Below, piece by piece: positions 1 to 5,919 of a stretch of DNA of 10,250 nt. This DNA comes from Candidatus Altarchaeales archaeon (lineage in GTDB: Archaea > Altiarchaeota > Altiarchaeia > IMC4 > QMZM01), in NCBI GenBank assembly GCA_003663115.1, contig QMZJ01000037.1, positions 1-10,250 on the forward strand, read 5' to 3'. The notes below the pieces were generated by a model. The model ran no database searches. It was not told where the DNA came from and was given only the letters and a program-made list of their open reading frames with translations. Each line of letters starts with the position of its first letter. Within the stretch, counting starts at the first letter, position 1. A program made the translations under genes and the position numbers.

Positions 1-33
1 AAAAACCTCTCGGAGTGGTATCACAGCAGCCTT
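1..33 (+). repeat. Upstream partial copy of the proS 5' coding region (direct repeat with 101-133)
   Basis: Bases 1-23 are identical to 101-123, and 1-33 match 101-133 at 30 of 33 positions (differences at 24, 27 and 29). Read from base 1 the copy encodes KNLSEWYHSSL, against KNLSEWYHRIL inside ProRS. The frame then runs through the hairpin element and stops at TAA 94-96, five bases past the ATG at 89. It is therefore a broken duplicate of the gene start, not a separate gene. It may extend left of the window, where the original start codon would lie. Similarity is seen directly; the duplication-by-insertion reading is inference. Confidence 0.8.
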
Positions 34-79
34 TTCTTTAGAAAAGAAAACGCTGGCGAAAAGAAAGGGAATCAAATAC
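31..79 (+). repeat. Hairpin repeat element, copy 1 (before proS)
   Basis: A perfect 8-bp stem (TTTTCTTT 32-39, loop AGA, AAAGAAAA 43-50) is followed by a small CGC/GCG hairpin (51-58) and a second purine run (59-69). The order of parts (pyrimidine arm, loop, purine arm, CG-rich spacer, AAAGAAAGGGAA) matches the element at 3583-3641 after secG. It sits exactly between the two copies of the proS 5' end. The GAAAGGGA at 63-70 could serve as a weak Shine-Dalgarno for the GTG at 80. Confidence 0.6.
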
Positions 80-1483
80 GTGAAGAAGATGCTTAAAAAG
101 AAAAACCTCTCGGAGTGGTATCATAGGATCCTTGAGGATGCCGAGATCGTGGATTCCAGATACCCGATAAAGGGTATGCCCGTCTATAGAAAATGGGGGT
201 TGTTCATCATCCGGGAGATGCAGAGATATCTCGAAAGGATGTTAGAAGAAAGCAATCATGAACCAACGCTTTTTCCGGTTCTGATTTCGGAAGACACTTT
301 GAGGAAGGAAACGAAGCACATAGCCGGCTTTGAGGAACAGGTTTTCTGGGTAACTCTCGCCGGGAAGAATGAACTGGAGAGAAGGCTTGCATTGAGACCC
401 ACATCGGAAACCCCAATATATGAGATGTTCGGGCTCTGGATCAGATCCCACACAGATTTGCCGTTAAAGGTTTATCAGAGCTGTGCGGTCTACAGGTATG
501 AGACAAAACATACCAGACCTTTAATTCGCGGGAGGGAGTTCCTGTGGAATGAGGGGCATTCCGCCCACGTAGATGAGAAGGATGCCGAGAGGAACATAAA
601 AGAGATTCAAAGGATCTACACTAGATTAATCAGGGATCTGCTATGCATCCCTTTCATTATAAATAAAAGACCCGAGTGGGACCGTTTTCCCGGGGCAGTT
701 GATACCTATGCCTTCGATACGTTAATGCCGGACGGAAGAACCCTGCAGATAGCAACTATGCATAATCTTGGACGGAACTTCTCCGAGGTCTTTGATATTA
801 AATATGAAACCGAGACGGGAGAGCATGAATATGTCTATCAGACATCTTATGGCCCCAGCTTCGGTAGGCTCCTGGCGGCAGTAATCTGCATCCATGGAGA
901 CGATAGAGGTCTAATTCTGCCCCCGAAGATTGCCCCACTGCAGGTAATAATTATCCCGATAGTCTTCAAGGAATCGGATACCGAAAAAATTCTGGAATAT
1001 GCAAAGAGAGCCAAAGAGAAACTGGAATCCATTGGGGTGAGGGCAGAGATAGATGATGGAGAAGAAAGACCCGGCGCGAAGTTCTATCACTGGGAGATGA
1101 AGGGTGTCCCGGTAAGGCTGGAGATAGGCCCGAGGGATCTGAAAGAGAATAAGATAACTGTTGTTAGGAGGGATACCGGGGAGAAATCACAGATAGAATT
1201 TAGAGAGATAGAGAAGATTGAGAATATATTTGACGATATCTCCAGGAATCTAAGAAAGAGGGCAGAAAGGGAATTTGAAAAGGGATTACTCAAAGCCAAG
1301 AGTTTAAAAGATATTGAAAATTACGTGGGGAAGGGCATTATATCAGTCGGCTGGTGTAACAAAAAAGAGTGCGCAGAGAAGATTGAAGAATATGCTAGCA
1401 TTCTGTGTACAGATAAAAATCCAATGAAATGTATAATCTGCAATAACCCCGGAAGAGAGATAAGGATTGCTAAGACATATTGA
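80..1483 (+). CDS. proS: Prolyl-tRNA synthetase, archaeal/eukaryotic type
   Basis: Charges tRNA-Pro with proline using ATP; a cytosolic class II synthetase. LRPTSET (residues 105-111) and the motif 2 block TRPLIRGREFLWNEGHSAH (145-163) form the active site. Motif 3 ends in GDDRGLILPP (273-282). The anticodon-binding fold covers about 287-390, and the C-terminal domain has Cys 426, 431, 443, 451 and 454 and the terminal AKTY usual for archaeal ProRS. At 467 residues it is near full family length. The start is uncertain: GTG 80 lies in sequence shared with the repeat element, while ATG 89 (MLKKKNLSEWYH) reaches the same conserved N-terminus. ATG 89 sits next to the TAA (94-96) of the upstream broken frame, so translational coupling is possible. 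The promoter is not in the window. Its stop lies 3 bp from that of the convergent small gene. Function is secure. Confidence 0.97.
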   Translation: MKKMLKKKNLSEWYHRILEDAEIVDSRYPIKGMPVYRKWGLFIIREMQRYLERMLEESNHEPTLFPVLISEDTLRKETKHIAGFEEQVFWVTLAGKNELERRLALRPTSETPIYEMFGLWIRSHTDLPLKVYQSCAVYRYETKHTRPLIRGREFLWNEGHSAHVDEKDAERNIKEIQRIYTRLIRDLLCIPFIINKRPEWDRFPGAVDTYAFDTLMPDGRTLQIATMHNLGRNFSEVFDIKYETETGEHEYVYQTSYGPSFGRLLAAVICIHGDDRGLILPPKIAPLQVIIIPIVFKESDTEKILEYAKRAKEKLESIGVRAEIDDGEERPGAKFYHWEMKGVPVRLEIGPRDLKENKITVVRRDTGEKSQIEFREIEKIENIFDDISRNLRKRAEREFEKGLLKAKSLKDIENYVGKGIISVGWCNKKECAEKIEEYASILCTDKNPMKCIICNNPGREIRIAKTY

Positions 1484-1486
1484 TTC

Positions 1487-1789
1487 TCACATCACCACAA
1501 CCCATTGCATTATACCCGAGCGTCTATTCCCGTACCAAAGCCCTGTACCGCCACTACTCTCCAGTCTGCGGGTGTCTCTCAGCTTCTCCAATCTGGATCT
1601 TATCCTGCTCAGTATCTCCCGGTCCCTTGTGGAGATATACTCCATGAAGTCATCGCAGATCCTTTGAAGTTCCCTGTCCTCTTTGTATCTAGTCAGGAAT
1701 TTCTCGAATACCTCCCTGGTTTCGATCAGATCCTTTTTCTCCAGTACCCGGGACATATTTCTTATTACATAAGGGCTTGCTTTAATCAT
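1487..1789 (-). CDS. Small charged hypothetical protein (100 aa)
   Basis: I do not recognise a family. From ATG 1789 the product begins MIKASPYVIRNMSRVLEKKD. It is rich in Lys, Arg and Glu and looks alpha-helical over residues 10-75, with a stretch around RDREILSRIRSRLEKL. The tail is Gly/Trp/Met-containing. A TTG five codons upstream (1804) is possible, but ATG 1789 fits better: an ATATATAT box at about 1808-1818 lies the right distance away for a leaderless start here. The gene is convergent with proS (3 bp between stops) and divergent from the FIST regulator. No membrane helix, signal peptide or Cys motif is seen. The overlapping plus-strand frame (1505-1846) looks like a shadow. It may be a lineage-specific helical protein; whether it is expressed is unknown. 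Confidence 0.55.
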   Translation of the reverse strand: MIKASPYVIRNMSRVLEKKDLIETREVFEKFLTRYKEDRELQRICDDFMEYISTRDREILSRIRSRLEKLRDTRRLESSGGTGLWYGNRRSGIMQWVVVM

Positions 1790-1804
1790 TTTATAGTTTA
1801 TCAA

Positions 1805-1870
1805 TCCAGATATATATTATTGTTTAACAATTCCATAATATATTAACGATTGCTTCTATATAAATAAAAA
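1805..1870. promoter_or_regulatory. Divergent promoter region, small ORF / FIST regulator
   Basis: An AT-rich stretch with two TATA-like boxes. ATATATAT near 1808-1818, read on the minus strand, would start transcription around the ATG at 1789. TATATAAA near 1858-1865, read on the plus strand, would start around 1885-1890 and leave a leader of roughly 10-15 bases before ATG 1901. The regulator gene may autoregulate from here. Assigned by spacing and composition only. Confidence 0.5.
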
Positions 1871-1900
1871 ATTTATTTCACAAACAGGGCATATAACAAG

Positions 1901-3343
1901 ATGGACATAGAGAAAGATATACTGAATTATCTCCGTAGATTGAATTTCGGAGCATCCAGTACAGAAATCTCAAAAAACATCGGCAAGAGCAGAATAACGG
2001 TAGCCAAGCATCTCGAGGTTATGAGGGCCAGGGGTCTCATAGACTTCAAGAGGATCGGTATGGCCAAATTGTGGTACATACGAAGTGGACGCGCAAACAT
2101 TCAAAGCACTGTAGTGTATTCGGATCTGAGGGAGGAGAAGAAACTGGCAGAAAAACTCGGGAGGGATATAAAAAAAGAGATTGAAGAGCCTGGATTCATA
2201 CTCATATTCTCATCAACACATATAGACCCAAAAAAATTCTTCAGATATTTCAGGAAGAAATTCACCGAAAAGACGAAAATAATCGGTTGCTCTACATGCG
2301 GGGAGATATCAAAACATGGTATGACAGAAAATACCGTTGTTGCGATGGCAATAAAATCGGATCATATAAGTGTTGGAGTCGGAATTGGAAAAAATCTAAA
2401 AGAAGATGGGGTTAAAGCCGGGAGGGTGGCAGCTGAAATGGCATTGAATGATCTGGAGCACGATTTTTCCAAAACCATATCACATGGAACAACTGTTGGG
2501 GACATACTCAGATTGAATCTATTCTTTGCATTCGTTTTTCCAGATTCCCTCAGCGAACAGGAAGAGAACGCATTGAAGGGAATCTTCGAGGTCTTTGGAA
2601 CGAGGTGTCCAATTCTCGGTGGTGGCAGTGGTGATAATCTGAGGTATAAGGAAACGTATCAGTTCTATAACGGAGAGGTTTATACAGACAGCATTCTCAT
2701 AGCTTTGTTCGCCCTGGACTGTAAAACAGATTCCATCAGCGTGCACGGCTGGTACCCCACAGAGAAGAGCGCCTTTGTAACAAAGGCTGAGGGAAGGACA
2801 GTTTATGAATTAGATCACAAACGGGCCACGGAGGTTTACGCATCGATGATAGGTATGGATGAACAAGAACTGATCAAACGGAAAAATATCGCGGTTGTAG
2901 ATAACATTGGATCAAAGTATGTTCTGAGCATTTCAGACATTCACGGTAATAGATGGCTAAAACACCCAAACAAGGCATATAAAGATGGGCGCATAACCTT
3001 TTTTGCAGATGTTCCCGAGAAGGTTGTAGTATCGCTCAATGAGGCAACTCCAGAATCCGTTCTAAAATCAACAGAATGCGCACTGAAGAAAATAAGAAAG
3101 AGATTTAAACCAAGGATATGTATCATCTTTTATGCCATAGGTAGGAGAAAGTTTCTGGAGGGATACAATGCCTGCGACGAGGAATTTAAGATAATTAAGA
3201 AATATCTCAAGGATGTGGATTTCATCGGGTTTTATGCCTTTGGTCAGCAGGGCTTTACATCCACGGGTGTAACGGGACATAGGAACCAGACGGTCAACTT
3301 CTTCTTCATCTCGGATGAACTTCTGACTAAGGAGATTCCATAG
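1901..3343 (+). CDS. Winged-helix DNA-binding protein fused to FIST_N and FIST_C sensory domains
   Basis: Residues 1-65 form a winged helix: SSTEISKNIGKSRITVAKHL is the helix-turn-helix and the wing ends KLWYI. A charged linker (about 75-95) follows. FIST_N covers about 97-290, with GCSTCGE (129-135) at the place of the family's GCSTAGE, and GGGSGDNLRY (240-249). FIST_C covers about 300-472, with GFYAFGQQG (443-451). FIST domains are intracellular sensory modules, proposed from genome context to bind small ligands such as amino acids, and are usually joined to signalling outputs. Here the output is DNA binding, so this is a one-component sensor-regulator, predicted cytosolic. Cys130 and Cys133 form a CxxC. 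The gene stands alone with its own TATA box. An imperfect hairpin (3354-3376) after the stop may act as its terminator. Family assignment is strong; ligand and targets are unknown. Confidence 0.9.
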   Translation: MDIEKDILNYLRRLNFGASSTEISKNIGKSRITVAKHLEVMRARGLIDFKRIGMAKLWYIRSGRANIQSTVVYSDLREEKKLAEKLGRDIKKEIEEPGFILIFSSTHIDPKKFFRYFRKKFTEKTKIIGCSTCGEISKHGMTENTVVAMAIKSDHISVGVGIGKNLKEDGVKAGRVAAEMALNDLEHDFSKTISHGTTVGDILRLNLFFAFVFPDSLSEQEENALKGIFEVFGTRCPILGGGSGDNLRYKETYQFYNGEVYTDSILIALFALDCKTDSISVHGWYPTEKSAFVTKAEGRTVYELDHKRATEVYASMIGMDEQELIKRKNIAVVDNIGSKYVLSISDIHGNRWLKHPNKAYKDGRITFFADVPEKVVVSLNEATPESVLKSTECALKKIRKRFKPRICIIFYAIGRRKFLEGYNACDEEFKIIKKYLKDVDFIGFYAFGQQGFTSTGVTGHRNQTVNFFFISDELLTKEIP

Positions 3344-3373
3344 AACTCCCTTGATCTCTCCAGTTCTCGTGGA

Positions 3374-3383
3374 GATATTTAAG
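3374..3383 (+). promoter_or_regulatory. TATA box of secG
   Basis: GATATTTAAG lies about 30-39 bases before ATG 3413, the archaeal TATA position for a leader of about 10 bases. It follows directly on the hairpin (3354-3376) at the end of the FIST gene. That hairpin could end one transcript before the next begins. Confidence 0.5.
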
Positions 3384-3412
3384 TACAGAATCAAAAGTAT
3401 TAGATTGGAAAA

Positions 3413-3580
3413 ATGCCGGTCATGAAAAGAAGACGGATGGAGGGTCCCGCTGGGGGAGCTGGTTTGATTCGCTACTTTGACGTTGATGAGGGCGGTCCAA
3501 AGCTTGATCCCAGGCTGGTAATCAGCATTGTTGCCGCCATAATAATCCTGGAGATAATATCCACACTTCTGCTCTCTTAG
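3413..3580 (+). CDS. secG: Preprotein translocase subunit Sec61-beta (SecG-type, 55 aa)
   Basis: The beta subunit of the SecYEG/Sec61 channel in the cytoplasmic membrane. The 55-residue product has the archaeal signature: a basic N-terminus (MKRRRM), a Gly/Ala patch leading to GAGLIRYFD (residues 15-23), then KLDPRLV (30-36). One C-terminal membrane helix (about 35-54) ends at the stop, so the protein is tail-anchored with its N-terminus in the cytosol. Length matches the family (about 50-60). ATG 3413 is the only sensible start and has a TATA box at the expected distance. A second in-frame ATG at 3422 would cut into the basic N-terminus. The SRP RNA lies about 220 bases downstream on the opposite strand, so two parts of the membrane-targeting pathway are neighbours. 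Confidence 0.95.
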   Translation: MPVMKRRRMEGPAGGAGLIRYFDVDEGGPKLDPRLVISIVAAIIILEIISTLLLS

Positions 3581-3582
3581 AA

Positions 3583-3641
3583 CCCTTTCTTTAGGAAAGA
3601 AAGCGTTCACGGAAAGAAAGGGAAATTCACTTCGTGAATTT
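3583..3641 (+). repeat. Hairpin repeat element, copy 2 (after secG)
   Basis: Starts two bases after the secG stop. It contains a perfect 8-bp stem (CTTTCTTT 3585-3592, loop AGG, AAAGAAAG 3596-3603) and a CG-containing spacer. A second purine arm, AAAGAAAGGG (3613-3622), can pair over 10 bp with CCCTTTCTTT (3583-3592). A separate perfect 8-bp hairpin follows (AAATTCAC 3623-3630, loop TTC, GTGAATTT 3634-3641). Layout and bases resemble 31-79 before proS and, more loosely, 7447-7470. It could act as the secG transcript end; the resemblance between copies suggests a dispersed element. Confidence 0.65.
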
Positions 3642-3662
3642 TTATGAGTTGTGTCTTAGTCG

Positions 3663-3689
3663 GTCACAAGTTGTGACGTGCGCTAGCGC
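3663..3689. repeat. Two adjacent palindromes
   Basis: GTCACAA-G-TTGTGAC (3663-3677) and GCGCTAGCGC (3680-3689) are perfect inverted repeats two bases apart, inside non-coding DNA. They could be operator-like protein sites or parts of another repeat; nothing in the sequence decides between these. Confidence 0.6.
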
Positions 3690-3773
3690 TTAGCCACACT
3701 TAACAAAAATTCAAAAATTAGATTCTATGCAGTATCATCGCGAGCGTAGCGAACGAAGATGGCACCTGTTTTG
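3690..3773. other. Non-coding stretch between palindromes and SRP RNA
   Basis: No reading frame with coding character, no tRNA fold and no recognisable box C/D motifs. It includes a GC-rich run (CGCGAGCGTAGCG near 3740-3752) able to form a weak TCGC/GCGA stem, like the small intergenic palindromes seen in many prokaryotes. Confidence 0.4.
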
Positions 3774-3798
3774 ATCAAACTTTTCTTAAAAGTTTGAT
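3774..3798 (-). terminator. Perfect 11-bp hairpin at the SRP RNA 3' end
   Basis: ATCAAACTTTT (3774-3784), loop CTT, AAAAGTTTGAT (3788-3798) on the plus strand is a perfect 11-bp inverted repeat. It overlaps the last two bases of the closing helix of the SRP RNA, which is read on the minus strand. It may help end or process that transcript. It lacks the long trailing U-tract of a bacterial intrinsic terminator, so the role is inferred from position. Confidence 0.45.
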
Positions 3799-4073
3799 GG
3801 TGAACGCGTCCGGGAGTGGAGATATCTCTCAGATACTGGCTACCTGAGTTTCTTCTCATTTCCGCTACCTCACCAGCACCACTCTCTGTAGTTAGGGCTG
3901 CTCCCGCCAGGGCCTGACCCGGTTCCCACAGAGAGCGATCCGATGAGACGAAAATTCATAGTTGAAAACCCAGACCAGTACCTGATCGATAGATCGCCTC
4001 CCGGACTTCGGCCCCTCCATGAGGACGATTTGAGGTTACAGGGGACGTCCGGCCCCCCAGCCTAGTTCACCAT
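3797..4073 (-). ncRNA. Signal recognition particle 7S RNA (archaeal)
   Basis: RNA core of SRP, which binds signal sequences with SRP54 and SRP19 and delivers ribosomes to the Sec channel. Read on the minus strand, the Alu domain near the 5' end has a G-rich run and CCCCTGTAACCTC, which contains the conserved UGUAAC (4040-4035). The S domain has GGTCAGG (3919-3913) facing AGCAGCC (3902-3896), the SRP54-binding asymmetric loop of helix 8. A 3-bp CCC/GGG stem is closed by the tetraloop UGGC (3909-3906) rather than the usual GGAA. The ends pair perfectly over 9 bp (ATGGTGAAC 4073-4065 with GTTCACCAT 3805-3797), matching the archaeal helix 1. Length is about 277 nt, slightly short of the usual 300 or so. 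The exact ends may differ by a few bases. Confidence 0.93.
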
Positions 4074-4093
4074 TAGAATATAGAATTTCATAG

Positions 4094-4103
4094 CTAAATA
4101 TCG
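4094..4103 (-). promoter_or_regulatory. TATA box of the SRP RNA gene
   Basis: On the minus strand CGATATTTAG lies about 21-30 bases before the predicted RNA 5' end at 4073, the expected archaeal spacing. The box is a fair match, but no clear purine-rich BRE is seen upstream. Confidence 0.45.
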
Positions 4104-4258
4104 AAAAATCATAAAATTCAAGTTGAGTCATAAAAACACATAGTATGTTGGATAAAACTGGTTAAATATCAATTAGAATTCAAAATTGTATCAAAATCTA
4201 TTATGTATTTATATACGAAAAGACAATAATGTTATCTATAATCTTAATTTGATCGAGA
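4104..4258. promoter_or_regulatory. AT-rich divergent region upstream of ftsZ2 and SRP RNA
   Basis: No coding frame. TTTATATA (about 4208-4215) on the plus strand is a good TATA box, placing the ftsZ2 start near 4238 with a leader of about 20 bases. The remainder is AT-rich with no long inverted repeat that I can see. Confidence 0.5.
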
Positions 4259-5347
4259 ATGGATTCCATAGTCAATGCTGCGATACAGCACGGACGGTTG
4301 GAGAGGAGAATTGATGATGAATTTGAAGGGGTTGATCATCTTAAAATCGTGGTTCTTGGTTCCGGTGGGGCGGGGAACAATACCGTGAACAGATTACAGC
4401 ACATTGGTATAGACGGAGCGGAGTTGATAGCATCGAACACAGACAAGCAGGATCTAAAGAAACTGAATGGGAATATTACGAAGATTATGATCGGTGCGAA
4501 GCTGATGCGCGGTTTAGGAGCGGGAGGTTTCCCGGAGCTTGGAGAGAAGGCAGCTGAGGCGAGCCGTCGCGAGCTTGCTGATTTATTGGCAAATACTCAT
4601 CTTTTATTTCTAACTGCAGGAATGGGCGGTGGAACTGGGACTGGCTCCTTACCGGTTATTGCAGAAATTGCCAAAGAGGAAGGGGCAATAGTTGTAGCAA
4701 TTGTAACATTCCCATTTGAGCTCGAGAGGGCGAGGCTGGATAAAGCGAGAAGTGGTATTGAAAAATTAAGGAAGGTTGCCGATACCGTAATAATAATAGA
4801 CAACAATAAACTGGTAGAATATGTCCCCAATTTACCCCTGGATAAAGCCTTCTCCGTAGCGGATGAGGTCGTTGCCAGGGCAGTCAAGGGCATTACTGAG
4901 ACGATAATGGAACCGAGTCTGGTAAACCTCGATTTTGCCGATATAAAGGCAGTACTTGACGGAGGAGAGGTTGCAGTTATATCTGTGGGGGAGGGAGAAG
5001 GCCCCGACAGGGTGGATAAAGCTGTTGAAAATACCCTGCAACAACCCTTGCTCGATGTGGACTATCGCGACGCATCTGGAGCCCTAATTCATATTACTGG
5101 AGGGGAGGATATGACCCTTGGGGAAGCAAACAGAATCGGGGAATTGATAACCAAGGAACTTAGACCAGAAGCAACAGTAACATGGGGGGCGAGAATAAAT
5201 CCAAATCTACACGAGAAGATAGAGGTAATCACTATAATAACTGGTGTTAAATCCCCACACATACTCGGCGCAAGAAGAGCAACCGATGATGCAGTCCTGT
5301 ACACAGAGGAGTTTCATAACTGGGCGGGGGATATATGCGAGGTCTGA
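4259..5347 (+). CDS. ftsZ2: Cell division GTPase FtsZ, archaeal FtsZ2 type
   Basis: A tubulin-like GTPase that polymerises into the mid-cell division ring. The GTP site includes GSGGAGNNT (residues 34-42) and the tubulin signature GGGTGTGS (123-130). The catalytic T7 loop is NLDFADIK (223-230), so both halves of the inter-subunit active site are intact. FtsZ2 rather than FtsZ1 is suggested by DNNKLVEYVPNLPLDKAFSV (181-200), LLDVDYRDASGALIHITGG (264-282) and WGARI (309-313), which resemble haloarchaeal FtsZ2 as I recall it. At 362 residues it has a short N-terminal extension and only a brief tail after the core, ending GDICEV. ATG 4259 follows a TATA box. It converges on the flavoprotein gene with 8 bp between stops. 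No division partner such as sepF is next to it. The paralog assignment is less certain than the family. Confidence 0.95.
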   Translation: MDSIVNAAIQHGRLERRIDDEFEGVDHLKIVVLGSGGAGNNTVNRLQHIGIDGAELIASNTDKQDLKKLNGNITKIMIGAKLMRGLGAGGFPELGEKAAEASRRELADLLANTHLLFLTAGMGGGTGTGSLPVIAEIAKEEGAIVVAIVTFPFELERARLDKARSGIEKLRKVADTVIIIDNNKLVEYVPNLPLDKAFSVADEVVARAVKGITETIMEPSLVNLDFADIKAVLDGGEVAVISVGEGEGPDRVDKAVENTLQQPLLDVDYRDASGALIHITGGEDMTLGEANRIGELITKELRPEATVTWGARINPNLHEKIEVITIITGVKSPHILGARRATDDAVLYTEEFHNWAGDICEV

Positions 5348-5355
5348 ACAGATCC

Positions 5356-5910
5356 CTAATCACCTTTCATCTCTTTCGTAACATCAAACACCCTCTTGGC
5401 GAGATTTTCAACCGTAGATATACCTAACTTGTCCTTTAGAACATCCCCGGGATCCCTGCCGACTGCAATTCCGCCGAAGTGAGCGGTCTTTCTATCGGCA
5501 ACAACTATCATCTCATGCAAAAGCATCCAGTTATGAATCTGAATACATACATGTTCCTGACCCCCGTTCCTGCTTCCGCCTACCGCGATAGAACCACCAA
5601 CCTTTCCAGATAATCTGTAGTTATCTATCCTCAGGGGCAAGGTTCTGTCGAAGAGGGCTTTCAATTTCCCAGAAACCGAAGCAAAATATGTTGGGGATCC
5701 AATTATGATAGCATCCGAAGACTTCATCTCATCGAGAATCTCATCGACGTCATCCCGAGCAGATTCCAGCCAGTAATTAATCCTTTTCTCAGCCAATGAA
5801 ATGAACTCTGTATCTGCGCCCCTTTTCTTGCACACGTCGAGAGCCCTCCTGACTAAGAGATCCGTATTCCCCCCTTTTCTGGGAGAGCCACTTATGCCGA
5901 GAATTTTCAT
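5356..5910 (-). CDS. Flavodoxin-fold NAD(P)H-dependent FMN reductase / Isf-like flavoprotein lacking the Cys cluster motif
   Basis: The N-terminal SGSPRKGGNT (residues 7-16) is the FMN phosphate loop. GSPTYFASVSGKLKALFDRT (71-90) is the typical second flavin-binding segment, and GGSRNGGQEH (111-120) lies near the third. Relatives called iron-sulfur flavoproteins carry a compact CxxCxxC-type cluster after the second strand. Here that place reads SLAEKRINYWLESARDD (38-54) with no Cys; the only cysteines are 27 and 122. The product is thus predicted to bind FMN but not the 4Fe-4S cluster. Its substrate is unknown. It is last in a likely operon behind tfe and the HD gene, starting 9 bp after the HD stop, and is cytosolic. 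ATG 5910 places the FMN loop at the usual distance. A quinone or nitro-reductase role is possible. Confidence 0.85.
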   Translation of the reverse strand: MKILGISGSPRKGGNTDLLVRRALDVCKKRGADTEFISLAEKRINYWLESARDDVDEILDEMKSSDAIIIGSPTYFASVSGKLKALFDRTLPLRIDNYRLSGKVGGSIAVGGSRNGGQEHVCIQIHNWMLLHEMIVVADRKTAHFGGIAVGRDPGDVLKDKLGISTVENLAKRVFDVTKEMKGD

Positions 5911-5919
5911 GGATATGAT

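Noticed and set aside
1505..1846. Plus-strand open frame of 113 codons
   Set aside because: Rich in Ser/Pro/Leu without domain features and lies opposite the small minus-strand gene, which has a better start and promoter.
3068..3610. Minus-strand open frame of 180 codons over the FIST 3' end and secG
   Set aside because: Fully antisense to two well-supported genes, with no recognisable domain; a shadow frame.
3583..3641. Ordinary bacterial-type intrinsic terminator after secG
   Set aside because: The stem is A/G against C/T with no GC-rich core followed by a U-run, and related sequence occurs before proS, where a terminator would make little sense.
3640..3705. Possible tRNA or box C/D RNA among the palindromes
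   Set aside because: No cloverleaf with a T-arm and acceptor pairing, and no C/D box pair could be found.
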